Below are positions 7,091 to 12,127 of a stretch of DNA of 12,127 nucleotides, in pieces. The notes beneath the pieces were generated by a model that searched no databases, was not told the DNA's origin, and saw only the letters and a program-made list of their open reading frames with translations. Position 1 is the first letter of the stretch. Every line of letters begins with the position of its first letter. The position numbers and the translations under genes were made by a program. The stretch lies in contig JAHBAO020000153.1 of the NCBI GenBank assembly GCA_018500065.2, positions 1 to 12,127 on the forward strand, read 5' to 3'. This DNA comes from Octadecabacter sp. GTDB lineage: Bacteria; Pseudomonadota; Alphaproteobacteria; Rhodobacterales; Rhodobacteraceae.

Positions 7091-7900
7091 ATGACTAAGC
7101 AGAACGTGATCAAGGCGGAAAAAAATAAGAAAGAAAAATCCTCCGTCCCTGCAGTAGAGAAAGCCTTTGATGTCTTGGAGCTGCTGGCCTCGGTTCCCGA
7201 TGGCTTGACAATGAACGACATCGTCGCGGCTCTCGGCCGGCCCATGGGTGAACTCTATCGCGTCGTCTTATACCTCACCGAACGTGGATATCTTTCTCAG
7301 GACCCTGTGACTGACCGCTATTCGCTGACATTAAAGTTGTTTGAATTATCACACCAACATGATCCAACAGAACGCCTGATTCAGGCCGCATTGCCGATGC
7401 TGCAACGGATTGCAGCAAAGTCAAATCAGTCGTGCCATTTGGGTGTTCACAACCGGGACAGCGTTCTGGTGCTTGCGTCGGTGCAAAGCCCGCGTCCGGC
7501 AGGGTATTCCGTCCGCACGGGCGCACTATTTCCTGTCGCGCAAACCAGCTCTGGTCATGTCATACTCGCGTTCTCATCAGACGAAGCACAATCACGGTAC
7601 ATAGCGCGGTGCCGCAAAGCAGACCGGGATTCAATCAAAGCGAGGCTGAAGCGCATTCGATTGGATGGCTTCGAAGACACGGAAAGCACCATGATTGAGG
7701 GGGTCCGCAACCTGTGTGTTCCGGTCTTCAATACCGGCGGCGTGGTTGGGGCAATCACATGCGGCTTTGTCGGGCAGTTGGACAACACATCTTCAGCGGA
7801 TGAAACGTTGACTATTTTACGCAACACTTCAATTGAGCTGTCTCAAACTCTCGGCTTCAGGCTGGAGAGCAGCCCATTCGAAGCCGCTTTGACCGACTAG
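7091..7900 (+). CDS. IclR-family transcriptional regulator
   Basis: This is a 269-residue DNA-binding regulator. Residues about 20-80 form the winged helix-turn-helix: VEKAFDVLELLAS, then LTMNDIVAALGRPMGELYRVVLYLTERGYL, then the wing DPVTDRYSLTLKL. The remainder is the IclR effector domain, with TGALFPVAQTSSGHVILAF and a C-terminal NLCVPVFNTGGVVGAITCGF strand pair that in relatives forms the ligand pocket. ATG 7091 is chosen because a G-rich TGGGGG lies just upstream and the preceding stretch overlaps the crotonase gene; an in-frame extension to 7040 is unlikely. Lying between catabolic genes and close to a divergent promoter region, it probably controls this operon and possibly the opposite one. 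The IclR effector is usually a pathway metabolite, here unknown. Confidence 0.9.
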   Translation: MTKQNVIKAEKNKKEKSSVPAVEKAFDVLELLASVPDGLTMNDIVAALGRPMGELYRVVLYLTERGYLSQDPVTDRYSLTLKLFELSHQHDPTERLIQAALPMLQRIAAKSNQSCHLGVHNRDSVLVLASVQSPRPAGYSVRTGALFPVAQTSSGHVILAFSSDEAQSRYIARCRKADRDSIKARLKRIRLDGFEDTESTMIEGVRNLCVPVFNTGGVVGAITCGFVGQLDNTSSADETLTILRNTSIELSQTLGFRLESSPFEAALTD

Positions 7901-7915
7901 ACCAAAGGAATTCCA

Positions 7916-9067
7916 ATGTCTGACAACGTTGACGATTTACCGCTTGCCGGCCTCAGGGTCCTCGATTTCGCTCAATTTCTAGCTGGACCAGTTGCAGCAC
8001 TCCGGCTGTCCGATCTTGGCGCTGAGGTCATTAAGGTCGAGCGCCCACAAGGGGGCGACTTGTGTCGGTCTATGGTGGTAAACGACCAACGTTTGGGCGA
8101 CGACAGTCTTGTGTTTCACACATTCAATCGCGGCAAAAAGAGCGTCGCTGCTGACCTGAAGCAACCCGACGATCTGGCAACGGTTAAGAGTTTGATCGAA
8201 ACCGCGGACGTGATGATCCATAATTTCCGTCCCGGCGTCATGGAACGAATTGGTTTGGACTATGATACTGTTCGCAAATTGAACCCACGTCTGGTTTACG
8301 GGTCTGTCACCGGATACGGCATCAGTGGCCCTTGGCGTGACAAACCGGGCCAGGATTTGCTGGTACAGTCTTTGTCGGGAATCGCTTGGTTGAGCGGAAA
8401 TGCGGATGCGGGGCCGACACCGACGGGGTTCGCGATGTTGGATGTTGCAACAGCTGGCAACCTTGTCCAGGGCATTCTAGCTTGTCTGGTGCGCCGTGGA
8501 ACGACAGGCAAAGGAGGGCTGGTGGAAGTGGATCTGCTGACATCGGCGATCGACATGACATTTGAGCAATTCACATGTTTCCTGAACGACGGCGGCAAGC
8601 AGCCTGTACGCACCGAGATTGGAAACGCAAATCCTTATCAGCCAGCCCCCTACGGGCTCTATGAAACTGCCGATGGACATATGGCATTTGCGATGACTCC
8701 GCTGGCGACGGTCGCAGAGCTCTTGGAAACTCCCGAAATTGGTCATTACACCCAAGATCAAGCGTTTACCCACCTCAATGAAATTAAGTCCATTGTCGCA
8801 GGCGTATTCGCGCAGAAGCCAACTCAGCACTGGCTAGATATCCTTGAACCGGCAGGCATCTGGTGTGCCGAAGTTTTGGACTGGCCGCAGTTCGTATCGT
8901 CTGATGGGTTCAAAGCTGCTGACCTCATTCAAACTATTAAACTTGAGGGTGGAGAATCCGCCGTAACGACCAAGTGCCCAATCCGGATTGATGGCGTAGC
9001 TCCGATGAAAGAGGCGGCAGCCCCCTTACTTGGCGCAGACACAGATGCGCTAGCGACGACGGGATAA
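7916..9067 (+). CDS. CaiB/BaiF family (class III) CoA-transferase, copy 1
   Basis: This is a 383-residue member of the family III CoA-transferases, which move CoA between carboxylic acids through an aspartyl-CoA mixed anhydride. The N-terminal part has the family pattern LPLAGLRVLDFAQFLAGP, LGAEVIKVERPQGGD and FNRGKKSVAADLK. VMIHNFRPGVMERIGLDY lies near 99-116, and YGSVTGYGISGPW near 128-140. The catalytic aspartate is D176 in GFAMLDVATAG, matching Asp169 of formyl-CoA transferase. C-terminal WCAEVLDWPQFVSSDGF is also typical. AAGGA stands 7-8 nt before the ATG, 15 nt after the iclR stop. CaiB-like proteins can be homodimers of interlocked rings; with a paralogue directly downstream a heteromer is possible. 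Donor and acceptor acids are unknown. Confidence 0.92.
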   Translation: MSDNVDDLPLAGLRVLDFAQFLAGPVAALRLSDLGAEVIKVERPQGGDLCRSMVVNDQRLGDDSLVFHTFNRGKKSVAADLKQPDDLATVKSLIETADVMIHNFRPGVMERIGLDYDTVRKLNPRLVYGSVTGYGISGPWRDKPGQDLLVQSLSGIAWLSGNADAGPTPTGFAMLDVATAGNLVQGILACLVRRGTTGKGGLVEVDLLTSAIDMTFEQFTCFLNDGGKQPVRTEIGNANPYQPAPYGLYETADGHMAFAMTPLATVAELLETPEIGHYTQDQAFTHLNEIKSIVAGVFAQKPTQHWLDILEPAGIWCAEVLDWPQFVSSDGFKAADLIQTIKLEGGESAVTTKCPIRIDGVAPMKEAAAPLLGADTDALATTG

Positions 9068-9072
9068 AATTG

Positions 9073-10218
9073 GTGTCGCTGCCGCTCGAAGGTGTCTTGA
9101 TTGTTGATTTCAGCCAGTTCTTGGCTGGACCATATGCATCGTTACGGCTGCAAGATCTCGGCGCTCGTGTCATCAAAATTGAAAACCCGGATGGCGGCGA
9201 CCTTTGCCGTCAAATCTATCTTTCGCCTCAAATGATGGAGCAAGAATCAACGCTTTTTCATTCGATAAACAGAGGTAAGGAGAGCTTAACGTTAGACCTG
9301 AAGTCACAATGTGGGCTGGCCGACGCAAAAGCGCTCATCACTCACGCTGATGTGGTCATTCAGAATTTTCGCCCCGGCGTGATACAGAAGCTTGGACTCG
9401 GGTACGACGTTGTAAGTCAGATAAAGCCATCAGTTGTCTATGGGTCGGTGTCCGGCTTTGGTACAGACGGGCCTTGGGCAAATTTGCCGGGGCAAGACCT
9501 ATTAGCGCAAGCACGGTCAGGGCTTATGTGGTTGAGCGGTAACTGTGATGATGGTCCGGTCCCCGTTGGTTTGCCATTGGCGGATATTCTAGCGGGTGCA
9601 AACTTGGCGCACGGATTGCTAGCGGGACTCTATAAACAAGCGACGCAAGGGATCGGAAGCTTAGTTGAAACCAGCCTGTTAGAGTCGCTCGTTGATGCAC
9701 AATTCGAGTTCCTGACAACTTACATCAATAGTGATCACCAAATGCCGCAACGACTTTCCGATGGATCGGCCCACGGATATTTGGAAGCACCATACGGTGT
9801 ATACAAGACTCTCGACGGGCAGTTGGCCTTGGCGATGTCGTCTCTTTCTAGTCTTGCCGTGGCATTGGAGTCCCGCGAATTGGGTCAGCTTGCACAAACT
9901 CCAAGGGCCGGATTTTCACAGCGAGAGAGGATCAGAGAGATTGTTGCCCAGAAACTCATGGCAAATACCGCACGTGCCTGGGAAGAACTGTTGTCTGTCA
10001 CAGGAATCTGGTGCGCGCGCATCCTGGATTGGCCTGAACTGATGGTATCGGATACCTTCAAGAAATTGCAGATGACCTCGACGATGGGGCAGGACGACCT
10101 TGCCCAAACACTGATGCGCTCTCCGCTCCGAGTTGATGGACGCCGACCTGAAGCGGTTTCACTTGGGCCCACCTTGAACCAAAACGGAGATGATCTAAGG
10201 CGAGAATTTGACCTTTAG
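9073..10218 (+). CDS. CaiB/BaiF family (class III) CoA-transferase, copy 2
   Basis: This is 381 residues from the GTG at 9073; TTG at 9070 would add one residue. GTG is preferred because it is the commoner start and GGGA at 9061-9064 lies 8 nt upstream. It begins 5 nt after the stop of copy 1, so coupling is likely. Motifs follow copy 1 in the same order: SLPLEGVLIVDFSQFLAGP, GARVIKIENPDGGDLC, INRGKESLTLDLK, VIQNFRPGVIQKLGLGYD, YGSVSGFGTDGPW. The catalytic aspartate is present as D171 in LPLADILAGAN. By eye about half the residues of the N-terminal 180 match copy 1, which marks an old duplication rather than a recent one. Both copies keep the nucleophile, so both may be active. It is the last gene of the operon; no clear terminator follows. 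Confidence 0.9.
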   Translation: MSLPLEGVLIVDFSQFLAGPYASLRLQDLGARVIKIENPDGGDLCRQIYLSPQMMEQESTLFHSINRGKESLTLDLKSQCGLADAKALITHADVVIQNFRPGVIQKLGLGYDVVSQIKPSVVYGSVSGFGTDGPWANLPGQDLLAQARSGLMWLSGNCDDGPVPVGLPLADILAGANLAHGLLAGLYKQATQGIGSLVETSLLESLVDAQFEFLTTYINSDHQMPQRLSDGSAHGYLEAPYGVYKTLDGQLALAMSSLSSLAVALESRELGQLAQTPRAGFSQRERIREIVAQKLMANTARAWEELLSVTGIWCARILDWPELMVSDTFKKLQMTSTMGQDDLAQTLMRSPLRVDGRRPEAVSLGPTLNQNGDDLRREFDL

Positions 10219-10859
10219 CGAGGACAGTTCTTGCAGTGGTCAGTTTCAAGAAACTATGGTGTGCTAATAGGAACGATCACAAGAACGCTGCCTTGGCCAG
10301 ACGGCAACGGTCTTCCGCTCAATACTGGAAGGCCACTTTTCCTAGATTTTTGATCGGCTAAACGGATAGACAAATCGATGGCCATTATTACTGCGATCCT
10401 CTGTCCCTAGAGCAACATCGACCACGTCATAAGAATGGAGAAAATCTTGATCCATTTTTGGGGCGGCTTTACTAGTTGGTATAGAGAAATGGTTCTGTCC
10501 CGTGACGCGATAAAGCTGAACTCGAGACTTTGAAAATATGACGACAGTGAAGAATTAATTTCGTTAGCTTACGAAGGCGTGGGATCATCTGGGTCATCCT
10601 GTTTTCGCGCTCACTTTTTCGGTGTCGGGGTTGATTCTTCATCTCGTGGTCCAGCCATACACGGTTTTTTGCACAATTCGAGGTAACTAAACCGACTTGT
10701 CTTAGATAACTTTTTGTAAGTGAGGAACCGCCGGTTGAAACTGCCAATCTGCTATCGCAATTGCCACAAGCTGTAACAGAAGAATACGCCGCTAATCCTT
10801 ACTAATTTAACATAAGATTGATTATGCGGAAATTCGGATCGTATAGGTGCGCGCTACTT
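10219..10859 (+). other. Gene-poor AT-rich spacer between CoA-transferase operon and IS element
   Basis: I see no supported gene in these roughly 640 bases. The longest frame (10472-10747, minus) encodes a basic peptide of 91 residues with no domain I recognise and no good leader. Weak structures are AGTTTC/GAAACT at 10242-10255 with a 2-nt gap, a 7-bp mismatched stem 10286-10292/10303-10309 without a T-run, and a 4-bp stem 10327-10330/10339-10342 followed by TTTTT at 10347-10351 that might be a poor terminator. The base composition is more AT-rich than the flanking operon. It could be decayed mobile DNA or a long intergenic region. Confidence 0.5.
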
Positions 10860-10879
10860 TGAAGTGCGACTCCTATTAG
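10860..10879 (+). repeat. IS30 left terminal inverted repeat (IRL)
   Basis: Starts TGAAGTGCGACTCCTATTAG. It matches the reverse complement of the right end at 17 of 20 positions. Its inner half doubles as the first arm of the hairpin over the transposase leader. Confidence 0.85.
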
Positions 10880-10904
10880 AAAACAATGAGTTATCTAATA
10901 GGAG
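10870..10904 (+). promoter_or_regulatory. Hairpin sequestering the transposase Shine-Dalgarno
   Basis: CTCCTATTAGA at 10870-10880 is a perfect reverse complement of TCTAATAGGAG at 10894-10904, giving an 11-bp stem with a 13-nt loop. The second arm contains GGAG of the Shine-Dalgarno GGAGG (10901-10905), which lies 8 nt before the transposase ATG. A transcript entering from outside the element would carry both arms and hide the ribosome site. A transcript starting inside the left arm or loop would not. Similar protection from read-through transcription is known for IS10 and some other elements; its use here is inference. Confidence 0.6.
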
Positions 10905-10913
10905 GAATATCGC

Positions 10914-11942
10914 ATGGGAGCGATCTATACACAACTGAGCATGCAAGAACGACGCAGGATCGAAGGCTGGTGGCTTGCAAGGGTCCCTGTCGCTGAGATG
11001 GCGCGCGTTCTGAAGCGCCACAAGTCGACGATCTTCCGGGAGATCAAACGCAATTTCTGGGCGGATGATGCCTTTCCCAAGAAGTATGCTGGATACTTCG
11101 GAATGGCCGCACACCAGCGCACGCAGCAACGCCGTTCCACGCAACGCAAGCTGATCCGGCATCCGGAACTGTGTAAGCGCGTCATCGAACAGATCAAGCA
11201 AGGCTGGACGCCTGAGCAGATCAGCAACCGGATGATCTATGAAGGTGCAAAATCGCGGGTCTGCCAGGAAACGATCTACCGCTACATCTATTCCAAAGAA
11301 GGCATGGCGCAGGAGCTATGGTGGTACCTGCCAGAGCACCGCAAATCCCGCAGGCCGCGTCGCGCGAGAAAGCGTCTGCCGCCCAAATTTGACCGTGATG
11401 TCAGCATCCTGTTCCGGCCTGACGACGTCGCACACCGCCGTCAGTTTGGCCACTGGGAAGGCGATTTGATGCTGTTCAAACAGAAGCTTGGGCAGTCGAA
11501 TGTGACTTCGCTCGTAGAACGCGTCAGTCGGTTTACCGTGCTACTGAAGAACCCGAACAAGCGCACGAAACCCGTCATGGGGAAGATCATGAAAGCGGTG
11601 CGCGACCTGCCCCACTTGGCGCGTAAATCAATCACCTTTGACCGCGGTACCGAGTTCGTCAGCTGGCCGCACCTTCAGGCCGAGATCGGCACGCAGACCT
11701 GGTTCTGCGATCCCTCCAGTCCGTGGCAAAAAGGCACGGTCGAGAACACCAATCGAAGGGTTCGAAGATGGCTTCCCCGCAAGCGCGACATCAAGACTAT
11801 CACAGACGAGGACATGAAGGTGATCAGTGATCGGTTGAACAACACCCCTCGCAAATGCCTCGGATGGAAGACACCCGCTGAAGTCTTCAGAGAAAAGATG
11901 TTGGAAGAGATGGGCCGGAGCCCCTACCCTCAACGCCAATAG
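10914..11942 (+). CDS. IS30-family transposase
   Basis: This is a 342-residue DDE transposase that cuts and joins the IS ends. The N-terminus carries a helix-turn-helix of the HTH_38 type: YTQLSMQERRRIEGWWLARVP, then EMARVLKRHKSTIFREIKRN to about residue 47. A second DNA-binding region has GWTPEQISNRM at 97-107 and ETIYRYIYS at 119-127. The catalytic core begins about 160. The triad is D184 (GHWEGDLM), D243 (FDRGTEF) and E277 (KGTVENTNRRVRRWLPR), with exactly 33 residues between the last two, the DD(33)E spacing of IS30. No frameshift or stop interrupts it, so it looks active. A GGAGG ribosome site lies 8 nt before ATG but can be masked by the upstream hairpin. The TAG stop at 11940-11942 lies within the right inverted repeat. 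Confidence 0.95.
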   Translation: MGAIYTQLSMQERRRIEGWWLARVPVAEMARVLKRHKSTIFREIKRNFWADDAFPKKYAGYFGMAAHQRTQQRRSTQRKLIRHPELCKRVIEQIKQGWTPEQISNRMIYEGAKSRVCQETIYRYIYSKEGMAQELWWYLPEHRKSRRPRRARKRLPPKFDRDVSILFRPDDVAHRRQFGHWEGDLMLFKQKLGQSNVTSLVERVSRFTVLLKNPNKRTKPVMGKIMKAVRDLPHLARKSITFDRGTEFVSWPHLQAEIGTQTWFCDPSSPWQKGTVENTNRRVRRWLPRKRDIKTITDEDMKVISDRLNNTPRKCLGWKTPAEVFREKMLEEMGRSPYPQRQ

Positions 11943-11955
11943 GAGTCGCGGTTCA
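11936..11955 (-). repeat. IS30 right terminal inverted repeat (IRR)
   Basis: Reads CCAATAGGAGTCGCGGTTCA on the plus strand and is the inverted partner of 10860-10879. Its left part includes the last codon and stop of the transposase. Confidence 0.85.
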
Positions 11956-11962
11956 GGTATCG

Positions 11963-11991
11963 CTCACAATTATGGATTGCAATAGTATACT
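11963..11991 (+). promoter_or_regulatory. Candidate sigma70 promoter for the right-hand gene
   Basis: CTCACA at 11963-11968 (four of six bases of the -35 consensus) and TATACT at 11986-11991 (five of six of the -10) are separated by the optimal 17 bp. Both boxes lie outside the insertion sequence, beginning 8 bp after its right end. The leader to ATG 12036 would be about 38 nt. The -10 overlaps a perfect palindrome. Confidence 0.4.
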
Positions 11992-11992
11992 A
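11983..11992. repeat. Perfect 10-bp palindrome over the -10 box
   Basis: TAGTATACTA equals its own reverse complement and covers the whole candidate -10 hexamer. It could be an operator half-site pair, or simply a by-product of an AT-rich -10 region. Confidence 0.3.
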
Positions 11993-12035
11993 GTGTAGCC
12001 ATGTTGCATGCACCCCATTCGCTAGGATGATTCAC

Positions 12036-12127
12036 ATGCTTCGCACATTTCAAAAATACGCTATTTTGATTGTACTTGCACTTATTGGTTCGTCTGTAAG
12101 CCTTGCCAATCGTGTTCAGGCTCAAAC
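12036..12127 (+). CDS. Exported protein of unknown function (partial, N-terminus only)
   Basis: The frame stays open from ATG 12036 to the window edge, giving about 30 residues: MLRTFQKYAILIVLALIGSS then VSLANRVQAQT. This has the three parts of a Sec signal peptide: positively charged start, hydrophobic core of about 14 residues, and likely cleavage at SLA-N or VQA-Q. AGGA lies 8 nt before ATG 12036. An in-frame ATG at 12027 would add three residues but has its purine run immediately adjacent, which is too close. The mature protein is outside the window, so no function can be given. The IS30 element lies about 80 bp upstream and does not disrupt the frame. Confidence 0.55.
   Translation, partial: MLRTFQKYAILIVLALIGSSVSLANRVQAQ

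Larger units (their letters stand above)
10860..11955 (+). mobile_element. IS30-family insertion sequence, complete
   Basis: The element is about 1,096 bp, in the normal range for IS30 family members. It is bounded by 20-bp imperfect inverted repeats (17 of 20 matching) that begin TGAA and share the core GCGACTCCTATT. One transposase gene fills almost all of it, with its stop codon inside the right repeat. The bases just outside the two ends (ACTT on the left, GGTA on the right) show no direct repeat, although IS30 elements normally make a short duplication. Confidence 0.88.

Noticed and set aside
10286..10351. Possible terminators downstream of the second CoA-transferase
   Set aside because: The first stem has a mismatch and no T-run; the second has only 4 bp before TTTTT. 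Neither is strong enough to list as a terminator.
10472..10747. 91-codon minus-strand frame in the spacer
   Set aside because: No leader, no known motif, and composition like random AT-rich DNA. It might hold a mobile-element remnant, but I cannot support that.
10817..10847. TTGATT followed 18 bp later by TATAGG, a possible promoter reading into the IS
   Set aside because: The -10 matches only four of six bases and nothing else supports it; it is of interest only as a possible source of read-through RNA for the hairpin.
1..12127. CRISPR arrays, tRNA, rRNA, phage or toxin-antitoxin genes
   Set aside because: I looked for spaced direct repeats, cloverleaf-like sequences and small paired genes and saw none that could be supported.

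Overview
The window looks like an alphaproteobacterial chromosome or large plasmid, most likely from the Rhodobacterales (Roseobacter group). The basis is moderate GC, the gene families (RbsC/RbsB-type sugar ABC parts, GMC oxidoreductase, L-idonate dehydrogenase-like MDR enzyme, paired CaiB/BaiF CoA-transferases, IclR regulator) and an IS30-family element. The species assignment is inference; no rRNA or tRNA gene is present to test it.

Region 1 (1-6155, all minus strand, read right to left) is a tightly packed catabolic operon. Its order of transcription is: a family-1 solute-binding-like protein with no signal peptide (5040-6155), an SDR dehydrogenase (4320-5036), a zinc MDR dehydrogenase resembling L-idonate 5-dehydrogenase (3273-4304), a GMC flavoprotein (1608-3236), an RbsC-type permease (606-1562), and an RbsB-type exported binding protein that runs off the left edge (1-541). 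It reads as uptake plus stepwise oxidation of a sugar, polyol or sugar acid. The ABC ATPase is not in the window.

Region 2 (6156-6318) is a 163-bp divergent control region. Region 3 (6319-10218, plus strand) is a second operon: crotonase-family enoyl-CoA hydratase/isomerase, IclR-family regulator, and two tandem paralogous CaiB/BaiF (class III) CoA-transferases. The IclR protein is the obvious candidate to control both divergent operons. Together they suggest an acid, perhaps made by the dehydrogenases, being passed between CoA thioesters and hydrated or dehydrated. The substrate cannot be read from the sequence.

Region 4 (10219-10859) is about 640 bp of AT-richer sequence with no convincing gene. 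Region 5 (10860-11955) is a complete IS30-family insertion sequence with 20-bp imperfect terminal repeats, an intact DD(33)E transposase, and a hairpin at its left end that pairs with the transposase Shine-Dalgarno. Region 6 (11956-12127) holds a plausible sigma70 promoter with a palindrome over its -10 box, and the start of a gene for an exported protein that is cut by the window edge.

The most notable item is the solute-binding-like protein that lacks an export signal and heads the dehydrogenase operon, divergent from two CoA-transferases. It may be an intracellular ligand-binding or enzymatic offshoot of the ABC binding-protein fold.
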